A stretch of 64,000 nt of DNA from CAKZNE01 sp963976435 (lineage in GTDB: Bacteria > Bacteroidota > Bacteroidia > Flavobacteriales > Schleiferiaceae), in NCBI GenBank assembly GCA_963976435.1, contig CAXBKQ010000002.1, positions 124,001 to 188,000 of the forward strand, given 5' to 3'. Shown one piece after another: positions 9,410-17,778 of this stretch (position 1 is the stretch's first letter; each line of letters opens with the position of its first letter). The notes beneath the pieces are model-generated. The model was given only the letters and a program-made list of their open reading frames with translations, made no database searches and was not told the origin of the DNA. Position numbers and translations under genes: made by a program.

Positions 9410-9745
9410 TTACATCGAAAGCTTTTTCACTTTATTCATCATTTGCACTCCATGAACAAGGGTTGCACCTCCTTTTATAGCACCGGCCACGTGAACTGCT
9501 TCCATCATTTGTGCTTCGCTAACTCCCATTTTAAGAGTATCCGAAGTATAGGCATCAATACAATATGGACATTGAACGGCATGGCTTACTGCCAATGCTA
9601 TGAGGGCTTTTTCTTTTTTTGAGAGCGCACCATCTTCAAATACTTTTCCATACCAATTAAAAAAATCCTTCGCTAATTCTGGTTCATATTCCGCTATGTT
9701 AGTAAATTTTTTTAAGTCTTTAGGATTATAATAACTATCGCTCAT
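9410..9745 (-). CDS. Arsenosugar biosynthesis-associated peroxidase-like (AhpD/CMD family) protein
   Basis: I start at ATG 9745 (MSDSYYNPKDLKKF), which matches the family N-terminus; an upstream ATG at 9796 would add 17 unrelated residues. The 111-residue product is a carboxymuconolactone decarboxylase/AhpD fold with the redox pair C59-P-Y-C62 and the helix 'MMEAVHVAGAIKGGATLVHG'. This variety is found next to arsS in many bacteria and is named as arsenosugar-associated for that reason. Its reaction is unproven; AhpD homologues use the CxxC pair in thiol-disulfide chemistry. It is the first gene of a two-gene operon with arsS. Confidence 0.88.
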   Translation of the reverse strand: MSDSYYNPKDLKKFTNIAEYEPELAKDFFNWYGKVFEDGALSKKEKALIALAVSHAVQCPYCIDAYTSDTLKMGVSEAQMMEAVHVAGAIKGGATLVHGVQMMNKVKKLSM

Positions 9746-9889
9746 CTGTAATTGTTCTATATTATTGAAAATCGAATTCCCTACAAATCTATACAAGCAG
9801 AAATGAAAGCCTCATTAATTGCGAAATAAAAAAAATATTTTTCTTCAAATGGTAGCTCAGGTGACATTCGATATAATCACAAATAAGCT

Positions 9890-9897
9890 TAAATTTG
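9890..9897 (+). promoter_or_regulatory. Putative Bacteroidota -7 promoter element of ddl-coaD
   Basis: TAAATTTG matches the -7 consensus TAnnTTTG and sits 19 bp before the ddl start. No convincing TTTG is found 19 bp upstream, so only the -7 half is supported. Confidence 0.4.
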
Positions 9898-9916
9898 TAG
9901 GCCTTAGTAAATAAAT

Positions 9917-10897
9917 ATGAAATACAATATTGCCGTGGTAATGGGTGGTTTTTCCGCCGAATTTGAAGTCTCTTTAGAATCCGCCAGAGTTGTGTGTGAA
10001 AACTTGAGTAAAGACAAGTTTAATATTTATAAAGTTTTGATAAAACGAGAATCCTGGACGGTAGAAACTGCGGATGCTTCTTATCCAATTGACAAAAATG
10101 ATTTCTCCTTTTTGGAAAATGGTGAAAAAATAAAGTTTGATGCCGTTTTTAATGCTATCCATGGTGCCCCAGGTGAAGATGGTCCACTTGCCGGATATTT
10201 TGATTTAATTTCTATGCCCCATACAGGCTCCGGACAATTTGAATCGGCACTTACCTTTAATAAAGCCGAATGCAGCTTACTTCTAAAAAGTATAGGGGTA
10301 AATATTGCTGAAGCTTTTTATTTGGCCAGACATGAAGAATATAATATTGAAGATATTGCCAGTCATGTAGGGCTTCCTTGTTTTGTTAAACCAAATAGAA
10401 GCGGTTCCAGCATTGGTATTAGCAAGGTTAGCCAAATTGATCAGTTATCCCCAGCTATAGAAAAGGCCTTTGAAATTGATAGCCAAATCATTATCGAATC
10501 TATGGTACAAGGAACGGAAGTGGCTTGTGGAGTTAGCAATCATACTGGTTCCATTAAGGCTATTGCTATTACAGACGTAGTACCCAAAAATGAATTCTTT
10601 GATTATGAGTCTAAATACAGCGGACAATCCGAAGAAATAACTCCGGCGAGAATTCCAGAAGACAGTTATTTGCAAATAATGGAGGAGTCAGAATTCATAT
10701 TTGAATCATTAAACCTCAATGGAATATGCCGGGTTGATTATATTGTTACCAAAAACGGGGTTCCCTTTATGATTGAAGTAAATACTGTACCTGGTTTAAG
10801 TGATGAAAGTTTTATCCCCAAACAGGCGGCATATGCCAATATTCCACTTTCCACTTTATTCGACAGTGTTGTGGAGAATGCCTTGAAATTAAAATAA
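9917..10897 (+). CDS. ddl: D-alanine--D-alanine ligase
   Basis: 326 residues of the ATP-grasp ligase that makes D-Ala-D-Ala for peptidoglycan in the cytoplasm. N-terminal 'VVMGGFSAEFEVSLESA' holds the substrate-binding Glu and Ser. 'HGAPGEDGP' is at 82-90, the ATP-grasp segment 'FVKPNRSGSSIGISKV' is about 154-169, and the metal-binding end is 'MIEVNTVPGLSDESF'. All the usual landmarks are present and the length is normal. It is followed 1 bp later by coaD, so the two are cotranscribed. Confidence 0.95.
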   Translation: MKYNIAVVMGGFSAEFEVSLESARVVCENLSKDKFNIYKVLIKRESWTVETADASYPIDKNDFSFLENGEKIKFDAVFNAIHGAPGEDGPLAGYFDLISMPHTGSGQFESALTFNKAECSLLLKSIGVNIAEAFYLARHEEYNIEDIASHVGLPCFVKPNRSGSSIGISKVSQIDQLSPAIEKAFEIDSQIIIESMVQGTEVACGVSNHTGSIKAIAITDVVPKNEFFDYESKYSGQSEEITPARIPEDSYLQIMEESEFIFESLNLNGICRVDYIVTKNGVPFMIEVNTVPGLSDESFIPKQAAYANIPLSTLFDSVVENALKLK

Positions 10898-10898
10898 A

Positions 10899-11354
10899 AT
10901 GAAAATAGCCGTTTTTCCTGGAAGCTTTGATCCCATAACCATTGGACATGTAAATTTGATAGAAAGGGCTTTGCCCTTATTCGACAAAATTATTATTGCT
11001 ATTGGAAACAATAGCTCCAAAAAATACATGTTTAGTCTCGAAAAACGAAGGGAGTGGATTGAGAAAAGTTTTGAGGAAGAAAAGAAAATAGAGGTAGACA
11101 TTTTTGAAGGATTAACGGTGGATTATTGCCAATCTAAAAATGCCAATTATATTATCCGGGGCATCCGAAATTCCCTGGATTTAGAATTTGAAAAATCCAT
11201 TGCTCAGGCTAATGCCAAACTAAATTCAAATATTGAAACAATATTTTTACTTACAGCTCCTGAACATTCCTTTATCAGCTCTAGCATTGTTAGGGATGTG
11301 ATACTAAACAATGGCGATTATCAACAATTTGTGCCTGATTTTGTGCTAGTTTAG
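10899..11354 (+). CDS. coaD: Phosphopantetheine adenylyltransferase
   Basis: 151 residues, normal for CoaD, the penultimate step of coenzyme A synthesis (4'-phosphopantetheine + ATP to dephospho-CoA). The nucleotidyltransferase motif 'GSFDPITIGH' with TxGH at 14-17 is intact, as are 'NYIIRGIRNSLDLEFE' and the C-terminal 'SSSIVRDV'. The ATG lies one base after the ddl stop. The 3' end overlaps the convergent nudix gene by 9 bp. Confidence 0.96.
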   Translation: MKIAVFPGSFDPITIGHVNLIERALPLFDKIIIAIGNNSSKKYMFSLEKRREWIEKSFEEEKKIEVDIFEGLTVDYCQSKNANYIIRGIRNSLDLEFEKSIAQANAKLNSNIETIFLLTAPEHSFISSSIVRDVILNNGDYQQFVPDFVLV

Positions 11355-11951
11355 ATTTAGATAAGAATTTATTAGCTCCGCAATACTTGCATAAGTTTTG
11401 GAAATATAATTTTTCAAATCATTTTTATCAATCCATTTTGCTTTGGTAATATCCTCTTCTAATTGTGGGATTAGCTGGCCGGAAAAACTAGTTTTCATTT
11501 CATACCAATAGGTAGGTTTTAAAACCCTTAAACCATTGTGGGTGTATATATGGTAGGAATTTTTCAATCTCCTCAAAATCTGTAAATCCTCAATTCCACA
11601 CTCTTCTTCTACTTCTCTAATTGCGGCATCTTCCTTAGCTTCATTTTTTTCGATTTTCCCTTTCGGAAGATCCCAAAATCCCAATCTATAAATGAGAAGA
11701 ATTTCACCCTTTCGGTTTTGTACCAAACCTCCAGCTGCCTCAATAATTTTAAAATAGTTTAAAAAATCCTTCCAAGCAATTTCCGGTTCAGGGTGAACAA
11801 TTGAAAGATGTTGCGGAGAGCTTGCAGACTCTAATTTTGCAATTAAACTTTCAAAATTAAAATTCGACAAATAATTTAGTTCTTCATTAGAGGATCTCAA
11901 TCCCGAATTAATGAAGCTAAGTGAAGATTCGTTGATGAAAACTTTATACAT
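11346..11951 (-). CDS. NUDIX hydrolase
   Basis: 201 residues when started at ATG 11951 (MYKVFINESSLSF); ATGs at 11960 and 11972 are in frame but would reach into or past the pyrE start. The Nudix box G-x5-E-x7-REVEEECGI lies at about residues 98-119 and is complete, so pyrophosphohydrolase activity is expected. About 65 residues precede the domain and have no recognised fold. Substrate unknown. It sits back to back with pyrE, with start codons only 8 bp apart, and its end overlaps coaD by 9 bp. Confidence 0.88.
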   Translation of the reverse strand: MYKVFINESSLSFINSGLRSSNEELNYLSNFNFESLIAKLESASSPQHLSIVHPEPEIAWKDFLNYFKIIEAAGGLVQNRKGEILLIYRLGFWDLPKGKIEKNEAKEDAAIREVEEECGIEDLQILRRLKNSYHIYTHNGLRVLKPTYWYEMKTSFSGQLIPQLEEDITKAKWIDKNDLKNYISKTYASIAELINSYLNLN

Positions 11952-11958
11952 TTGAGCC

Positions 11959-12609
11959 ATGATTTTTGACAAAGAAATAGCCCGTTCTACGGCCGAACAG
12001 CTTTTGCAAATAAAAGCAATAAAATTACAACCTGAAGAGCCTTTTACTTGGGCAAGTGGGTGGAAATCTCCAATTTATTGTGACAATAGAATTACCCTAA
12101 GCTACCCAAAAGTGAGAAACTTTTTAAGGCAGCAATTAGTGGAGGCTATACGCAGTCACTACGGAACTCCAAATGCCATTGCCGGCGTAGCTACTGGTGC
12201 AATAGCTATTGGTGTTTTGGTAGCGCAAGAAATGGGATTGCCATTTATCTATATCCGCCCAGAAGCCAAAAAGCATGGCCGCCAAAATAAAATTGAAGGT
12301 CACCTGGAGCCCGGACAGAATGTAGTAATTGTGGAAGATCTAATAAGTACTGGAGGAAGCAGTTTAAAAGCTTTCGACGCTTTGAAAGAAGCAAAGGCTA
12401 ATGTTTTGGGAATGGTAGCCTTATTCACCTATGGCTTCCCTGTTTCCAAGGAGAATTTTGAAAACTCAAAATGTGAGCTTATTACTTTAAGCGATTACGA
12501 GCACCTTTTAGAGCAGGTAAATTCTACAGGATATTTGAAAGAAGATACCCTTAAAACATTAAAAAGCTGGAGGGAAGATCCTGCTTCTTGGCAAGCACCT
12601 TCAAAATAA
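11959..12609 (+). CDS. pyrE: Orotate phosphoribosyltransferase
   Basis: 216 residues. Catalyses orotate + PRPP to OMP in pyrimidine synthesis. The PRPP-binding motif 'VVIVEDLISTGGSS' is at about 122-135, and the flexible loop 'RPEAKKHGRQNKIEG' and 'WKSPIYCDNR' are present. Length is normal. It is followed 18 bp later by the SRPBCC gene, an adjacency I recall as conserved in flavobacteria. The start leaves no intergenic space from the divergent nudix gene, so its promoter must lie inside nudix coding sequence. Confidence 0.95.
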   Translation: MIFDKEIARSTAEQLLQIKAIKLQPEEPFTWASGWKSPIYCDNRITLSYPKVRNFLRQQLVEAIRSHYGTPNAIAGVATGAIAIGVLVAQEMGLPFIYIRPEAKKHGRQNKIEGHLEPGQNVVIVEDLISTGGSSLKAFDALKEAKANVLGMVALFTYGFPVSKENFENSKCELITLSDYEHLLEQVNSTGYLKEDTLKTLKSWREDPASWQAPSK

Positions 12610-12627
12610 AAACTTGAATAATATCCC

Positions 12628-13020
12628 ATGACCGAAATAAATTCTAAAACTGTAATAGCCTCAAAATCTGCTAAAGATTTATACAATCAGCTTATCAACT
12701 TTCAAAACTTTGGACCTATGATGCCGGATTCTGTTCAAAAGTTCGAGGCTGACGAAAGCTCATTTCTTTTTCAAATGAAGGGAATACCCGAAGTTCGTTT
12801 GGTTTTAGATAAATCTGAGGAGCCCGGTCTTATTCAATTCAAATCTGCTAGCTCCAAACTTGATTTTACCCTTGCTTGTCTCATAGAAGCTATAGATGAA
12901 AACTCTTGCCGGGGTAGGTTTGAATTTCGGGCAAATTTTAATATGATGCTAAAAATGATGGTGGAAAGGCCATTGACCAATTTTATTGAAAACCTCGCCG
13001 ATAAACTTAAAGAGATTTAG
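12628..13020 (+). CDS. SRPBCC/START-like protein
   Basis: 130 residues with the hydrophobic-pocket Bet v1/SRPBCC pattern: N-terminal strand 'SKTVIASKSAKDLYNQLIN', central strands 'FLFQMKGIPEVRLVL' and a long C-terminal helix 'VERPLTNFIENLADKLKEI'. Its position after pyrE is what I recall for flavobacterial orthologues, but its ligand and role are unknown; a link to pyrimidine metabolism is only suggested by context. Its 3' end overlaps convergent birA by 14 bp. Confidence 0.75.
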   Translation: MTEINSKTVIASKSAKDLYNQLINFQNFGPMMPDSVQKFEADESSFLFQMKGIPEVRLVLDKSEEPGLIQFKSASSKLDFTLACLIEAIDENSCRGRFEFRANFNMMLKMMVERPLTNFIENLADKLKEI

Positions 13021-13759
13021 GAAACAGGAATTTTATTTCCTTAAAATTAAATTTTTTCTTCTTCCCCTTTATTTCAGTTATTAGTCTGCCATTTGGTTCT
13101 ACTCCCACTATAGAACATACGATCACACGCCCATTGATCTGAGCTTCTACCTCCTGCTTATATCCATATAAAGAAGAGTAGTAATCTGCAAACAAGCCCT
13201 GGCTTCCACTTTTGAGCCTGAGATATCTAGGCTCTAGTTTTTCACAAATCCTTTGTAGTAAAAATCCTCTATCTACAGAATTGCCCAGTAATTTGGATAA
13301 GGAAGTTCGTCCATACTCAGCTCCAAAATCCTTTTGATTTACATTTATTCCAATTCCGATGATGGAATTTTCGATTTTGTTTTTGGAGATGCTGTTTTCT
13401 ATTAAAATACCGGCAACTTTTTTTCCATCAAATAAAATATCATTAGGCCATTTTATTTGAAATCCACTGCAGAATTGATTTAAGGTATCGTTTAAGGCAA
13501 GACAAACTGACATATTAAGATAAAACTGACGATCTGGCGAAAGGAAGTTTGGCCTTAAAAGCACACTAAACAATAGGTTTTGTCCTTTTGGAGAATCCCA
13601 GGTATTGCCAATTTGGCCTCGGCCTAGTGTTTGATATTCAGCGGTGATGGTGAGCCCCTCGACTTGAACCTTTTCTGAGCAAAGTTGTTTTAAATAAGCA
13701 TTTGTTGAGTCAAGATTTTCAAAGGATATTTTTTCCTGACCGATAAAAAGGGTTTCCAT
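13007..13759 (-). CDS. birA: Biotin--[acetyl-CoA-carboxylase] ligase
   Basis: 250 residues, a biotin protein ligase without the N-terminal DNA-binding domain, so it is a modifying enzyme only and not a repressor. 'EYQTLGRGQIGNTW' is the biotinyl-AMP loop (about 41-54); 'KWPNDILFDGKKVAGILIE' (103-121) supplies the catalytic Lys and structural core. A short C-terminal SH3-like part follows ('EVEAQINGRVIVCSIVG'). Transcribed alone, divergent from rsfS. Confidence 0.93.
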   Translation of the reverse strand: METLFIGQEKISFENLDSTNAYLKQLCSEKVQVEGLTITAEYQTLGRGQIGNTWDSPKGQNLLFSVLLRPNFLSPDRQFYLNMSVCLALNDTLNQFCSGFQIKWPNDILFDGKKVAGILIENSISKNKIENSIIGIGINVNQKDFGAEYGRTSLSKLLGNSVDRGFLLQRICEKLEPRYLRLKSGSQGLFADYYSSLYGYKQEVEAQINGRVIVCSIVGVEPNGRLITEIKGKKKKFNFKEIKFLFPKSL

Positions 13760-13804
13760 GCGCTAAAAGGTAGGCGAAATAAACAAATCCCGTGATTTAA
13801 TTTA

Positions 13805-13812
13805 TAGTTTTG
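13805..13812 (+). promoter_or_regulatory. Putative -7 promoter element before rsfS-ftsH
   Basis: TAGTTTTG fits TAnnTTTG and lies 23 bp before the rsfS start in the birA-rsfS divergent gap. No clear -33 TTTG is seen. Confidence 0.4.
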
Positions 13813-13835
13813 CAGCCCAAAATTAATGTCAATTT

Positions 13836-14201
13836 ATGGACCTAGAAAAGAATCAAGTTAAGTTTTCTCCCCTTGTGGATAAAATCATTTTAGGAATGAC
13901 CGAAGTAAAGGCAGAAAATATTACTGTTTTCGACTTAACTGAAATTGAAAACTCAGTGTGCAGTTATTTTGTTCTTTGTGATGGAAACTCAAATACTCAA
14001 GTGAAAGCAATTAGCAATTCAATTGAAAAAATGGTTCAGGAGGAATTGTCCGATAAACCTTGGCATATTGAAGGTAGGGAAAACTCAGAATGGGTTTTGA
14101 TGGATTACGTCAACACAGTAGCACATGTTTTTCAAAAGCAAACTAGGGAATTCTACGATCTAGATAGCCTTTGGGGAGATGCAAAAATCACTGTTATTTA
14201 A
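13836..14201 (+). CDS. rsfS: Ribosome silencing factor RsfS
   Basis: 121 residues, standard for RsfS (DUF143), which binds L14 and blocks subunit joining under poor nutrition (family knowledge). Recognised by 'AENITVFDLTEIENSVCSYF', 'CDGNSNTQVKAISNSIE', 'IEGRENSEWVLMDYVNTVAHVF' and the final 'YDLDSLWGDA'. It is the first gene of the rsfS-ftsH-LUD-cdsA-psd-ACBP run. Confidence 0.94.
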   Translation: MDLEKNQVKFSPLVDKIILGMTEVKAENITVFDLTEIENSVCSYFVLCDGNSNTQVKAISNSIEKMVQEELSDKPWHIEGRENSEWVLMDYVNTVAHVFQKQTREFYDLDSLWGDAKITVI

Positions 14202-14228
14202 TTGTTTAGTTTTAGACATTGGCTATTA

Positions 14229-16292
14229 ATGGAAAAAAAAGATAAAAATCAACTCGATAAATTGAAAGAACAATTTTCAAAAGGAAACCCTGGCAACAAT
14301 AAAAAGTCAGGACCCCCAAACCGCAAATTCAATTTTTATTGGATTTATGCCATACTTCTTCTAATATTTATATTGGTACAAGTAATTACCAGCATGGGCA
14401 CTGGAGCTAAAGAAACTAACTTCAGAGAATTCTCTCAAATGATTCTAGATGGAGATGTGAAGTCTGTAACTGTAGTTAATGAGGAGGTAATTCGCATTTT
14501 TATTAAGGATGAGTCCATTGCCGACAAAGAAAAATACAAGTCCCTCAGAGAAACAGGCCTTACTGGCCAAAAAAATATAGGCCCTCATTTTACTTTCAAA
14601 AGACCAAATGAAGCATTTAGGGAAGATTTAGAATCCTTTTATGAAAATAATGGTATCGATTTTAAAGATGAGATAGACATCGAATATAAAGATGAACCCG
14701 ATTATTGGAGTGGAATCCTCACTTGGATATTCCCTTTCTTATTAATGATTGCCATTTGGATTTTCATTATGAGAAGAATGAGCGCTGGCGGAGGAGGTGC
14801 CGGTTCTCAAATATTTAATATTGGTAAATCTAAGGCTCAACTTTTCGACAAAAACACCAATGTAAAAATTACTTTTAAAGATGTTGCCGGATTAGAAGGA
14901 GCAAAAGAAGAGGTTCAGGAAATTGTCTCCTTCCTTAAAGATCCAGATAAATACACAAGTTTGGGAGGAAAGATTCCTAAAGGAGCATTACTTGTAGGCC
15001 CTCCAGGAACTGGGAAAACATTATTAGCAAAAGCGGTTGCCGGAGAGGCAAAAGTTCCATTTTATTCTCTTTCAGGTTCTGATTTCGTAGAAATGTTTGT
15101 AGGTGTTGGAGCGTCGAGGGTAAGAGATCTTTTTAAGCAAGCCAAAGAAAAATCTCCTGCGATAATATTTATTGACGAAATTGACGCTATCGGAAGAGCA
15201 AGAGGAAAAAACACCTTTGGCGGTGGAAATGATGAAAGAGAAAATACCCTGAATCAATTACTTACCGAAATGGATGGTTTTGCCACCAATGAACATGTAA
15301 TTGTGATCGCTGCGACCAATAGAGCAGATGTGTTAGATAGAGCTTTAATGCGTGCGGGAAGATTTGATAGACAGATTTATGTGGATCTCCCAGACCTAAA
15401 TGAAAGGAAGGAGATTTTCACAGTTCATGTAAAACCATTGAAAATGTCGGATGAGGTAAATACAGAATTTTTAGCTCGACAAACACCCGGATTTTCTGGA
15501 GCAGATATCGCAAATGTTTGCAATGAAGCTGCACTAATCGCAGCAAGAAAGGAAAAGAAATCCATAGAACAACAAGATTTTCTTGATGCTGTAGATAGGA
15601 TTATTGGCGGATTAGAAAAGAAAAATAAAATCATCACCAAAGCAGAAAAAGAGGTAATCGCTTACCACGAAGCTGGACATGCAACGGTGAGCTGGATGTT
15701 AGAACATGCCGCACCTTTGGTTAAAGTAACCATAGTGCCGCGAGGTAGATCTCTTGGTGCAGCCTGGTATTTACCAGAAGAAAGATCAATTACCAACACC
15801 GAACAACTTGTAGATGAGATGTGCGCGGCATTGGGAGGAAGAGCAGCTGAATCTATAATTTTTGGGAAAATTTCTACTGGCGCATTAAGTGATTTAGAGA
15901 AAGTAACCAAACAAGCGAGAGCCATGGTAACTATTTATGGCTTAAATGATAAGCTTGGAAATATCACTTATTACGATAGTCAAAATAACAATGACTATGG
16001 ATTTAGTAAACCTTATAGCGAGAAAACTGCTCAACTAATAGACGAGGAAATCAGTAAAATAATAGAGGCTCAATATGTTAGGGCTAAAGAATTATTAACA
16101 TTACACAAGGAAAAACTATCTACCTTGGCCAAACTTCTTTTAGAGAAAGAGGTTATTTTTAAAGAAAATTTAGAGGAAATTTTTGGGAAGCGCCCTTGGC
16201 AAACTCAAGAAGCTGTAATTGAATCTGAAAAGGCTGAAAAAGAGGCCGCAGAAAGAGCTAAACTTGAAAATACCGAGGAAGAAGTAAAATAG
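14229..16292 (+). CDS. ftsH: ATP-dependent zinc metalloprotease FtsH
   Basis: 687 residues from ATG 14229 (MEKKDKNQLDKL); an in-frame TTG at 14202 abuts the rsfS stop but is less likely. Two membrane segments (about 37-55 and 163-182) flank a periplasmic domain. Then come the AAA+ module with Walker A GPPGTGKT (257-264), Walker B 'IIFIDEIDA' and the second region of homology 'RADVLDRALMRAGRFDR', and the zinc peptidase motif HEAGH (480-484). The enzyme degrades membrane and short-lived cytosolic proteins. The C-terminus ends in an Ala/Glu/Lys-rich tail. Confidence 0.97.
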   Translation: MEKKDKNQLDKLKEQFSKGNPGNNKKSGPPNRKFNFYWIYAILLLIFILVQVITSMGTGAKETNFREFSQMILDGDVKSVTVVNEEVIRIFIKDESIADKEKYKSLRETGLTGQKNIGPHFTFKRPNEAFREDLESFYENNGIDFKDEIDIEYKDEPDYWSGILTWIFPFLLMIAIWIFIMRRMSAGGGGAGSQIFNIGKSKAQLFDKNTNVKITFKDVAGLEGAKEEVQEIVSFLKDPDKYTSLGGKIPKGALLVGPPGTGKTLLAKAVAGEAKVPFYSLSGSDFVEMFVGVGASRVRDLFKQAKEKSPAIIFIDEIDAIGRARGKNTFGGGNDERENTLNQLLTEMDGFATNEHVIVIAATNRADVLDRALMRAGRFDRQIYVDLPDLNERKEIFTVHVKPLKMSDEVNTEFLARQTPGFSGADIANVCNEAALIAARKEKKSIEQQDFLDAVDRIIGGLEKKNKIITKAEKEVIAYHEAGHATVSWMLEHAAPLVKVTIVPRGRSLGAAWYLPEERSITNTEQLVDEMCAALGGRAAESIIFGKISTGALSDLEKVTKQARAMVTIYGLNDKLGNITYYDSQNNNDYGFSKPYSEKTAQLIDEEISKIIEAQYVRAKELLTLHKEKLSTLAKLLLEKEVIFKENLEEIFGKRPWQTQEAVIESEKAEKEAAERAKLENTEEEVK

Positions 16293-16324
16293 TTTCCAAG
16301 GTTCTCCTCTGAATAAAAAAATTT

Positions 16325-16954
16325 ATGATGGAGGAATCCAAAAAGAAAAAGGGGTTATTTGGAAAAGTCTTTTCTGTTTTAAGCGGAAAACCTTCCAGTC
16401 CCCCTGATTCTGCTGGTCAATTTGCTCCAGATGAGAAAGAACCTGTAGATTTAGTTTTTGTAAAAAGGTTTACCAATTCCGGGGGTAAATTTCTCTATTG
16501 CGAGCAAGAAGAAGAAGCCTATGAGTTTCTAAGGAACATTCAGTCTGAAGCTTCCGTAGAAAGCATTATTTGCCAAGACTCCAATTTACAATCCATTTTA
16601 AAAAATGCGGGACTAGGCTTTAAATCTGAAAGTAATGCCAATGAGGATGCCTATTGCTGTTCTTGTGAATATCTCATCTCCTTTAATGGTGGGCTCATGA
16701 TTTCAGAAAATCAAACTCATGGTAAAAAGCTGAAAGACCTGCCAGATGTTTTTATTGTAATTGCCAAAACCAGCCAAATTGTTGAAAATTTAAGAGCTGG
16801 ATTAACAGGAATTAGAGCAAAATACAAAGGAAATATTCCTTCGAATATCACTACCATCAAAGGACCAAACCACAGGGATGAAGCTAATGAAATGGCTTCT
16901 GAAACTGCTTGTGTTAAGGATATTTACCTTTTATTGATAGAAGATCAACTCTAA
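16325..16954 (+). CDS. LUD (LutC/YkgG-like) domain protein
   Basis: 209 residues; ATG at 16325 or 16328. A basic N-terminal stretch (KKKKGLFGKVFSVLSGK) precedes a LUD-type domain with 'LISFNGGLMISENQTHGKKL', 'DVFIVIAKTSQIVENL' and the late 'ITTIKGPNHRDEAN'. LutC proteins belong to lactate oxidation complexes with LutA and LutB, but neither is here. Instead the gene is fixed between ftsH and cdsA, as I recall for other flavobacteria, so lactate oxidation is an unsafe guess and a lipid or membrane-protein role is possible. Its stop shares a base with the cdsA ATG. Confidence 0.82.
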   Translation: MMEESKKKKGLFGKVFSVLSGKPSSPPDSAGQFAPDEKEPVDLVFVKRFTNSGGKFLYCEQEEEAYEFLRNIQSEASVESIICQDSNLQSILKNAGLGFKSESNANEDAYCCSCEYLISFNGGLMISENQTHGKKLKDLPDVFIVIAKTSQIVENLRAGLTGIRAKYKGNIPSNITTIKGPNHRDEANEMASETACVKDIYLLLIEDQL

Positions 16955-17778
16955 TGCAAAACCTTCTGATCAGAGCCCTTAGTGGCTCCATTTATGTAGC
17001 ATTAGTAATTTTTGCTTGCCTTGGCCATAGCTATGGTCCTAGCCTTTTAATGTTACTTTTTGCCAGCATTTCTATTTTTGAATGGCAATCTCTCCGCCCC
17101 CAAAATTTTGAATTTAAAAATTACCTCAGCGGCCTTATTCTATTCCTAATTCTTGCTCTACTTTTTAGCCCACTTTTCACCTTAGAAGAGCAAATTTCCC
17201 AAATATTACAATTTTTATTAGGCCTTGTTTTTTGCAGCTTTATCTTAATCCAAAGTTTTAGCCAAAGAAAAGATGCCATTTCTGTATTGAGCCATAATGC
17301 ATTAGGACTAATCTATATTTTCCCTGCCCTTCTCCTAATAGCAAAATTTCCATGGACATTGGGGCAAGAAGAACCATGGCTTTTACTTTCGGTCTTTATT
17401 TTAATATGGTCTTCAGACACCTTTGCTTATTTGAGCGGTAGGTTTTTAGGAAAGAATAAACTCTTTGAGAGAATATCACCGAAAAAAACCTGGGAAGGCT
17501 TTATTGGAGGACTTGTTTTTACCCTTGGAAGTGCTGTATTATTAGAATATTCTCTGGGCATAATGAGCATTGTAGAGTGGATGGGTTTGGCATTATTGGT
17601 AGGAATAGCAGGTAGCCTTGGAGATTTATTTGAATCTGCCATTAAAAGAAGTTTTAAAGTAAAAGATAGCGGCAGCTTTATTCCAGGCCATGGAGGAATA
17701 CTTGATCGAATTGACAGCTTGCTTGTTGTACTTCCCTTAGCCTATCTTTATCTTTCATTATTAAGTAATATTGGATAA
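16954..17778 (+). CDS. cdsA: Phosphatidate cytidylyltransferase
   Basis: 274 residues with about seven to eight hydrophobic segments; makes CDP-diacylglycerol from phosphatidate and CTP at the inner membrane. The C-terminal CDP-diglyceride synthetase signature is complete: 'GSLGDLFESAIKRSFKVKD' followed by 'PGHGGILDRIDS'. 'SDTFAYLSGRFLGKNKL' and 'SPKKTWEGFIGG' also match. ATG overlaps the preceding stop by one base and its stop overlaps the next ATG by one base, indicating translational coupling across LUD-cdsA-psd. Confidence 0.95.
   Translation: MQNLLIRALSGSIYVALVIFACLGHSYGPSLLMLLFASISIFEWQSLRPQNFEFKNYLSGLILFLILALLFSPLFTLEEQISQILQFLLGLVFCSFILIQSFSQRKDAISVLSHNALGLIYIFPALLLIAKFPWTLGQEEPWLLLSVFILIWSSDTFAYLSGRFLGKNKLFERISPKKTWEGFIGGLVFTLGSAVLLEYSLGIMSIVEWMGLALLVGIAGSLGDLFESAIKRSFKVKDSGSFIPGHGGILDRIDSLLVVLPLAYLYLSLLSNIG

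Noticed and set aside
14202..14228. TTG at 14202 as the ftsH start
   Set aside because: The nine extra residues (MFSFRHWLL) do not match FtsH starts, and ATG 14229 gives a normal lysine-rich N-terminus.
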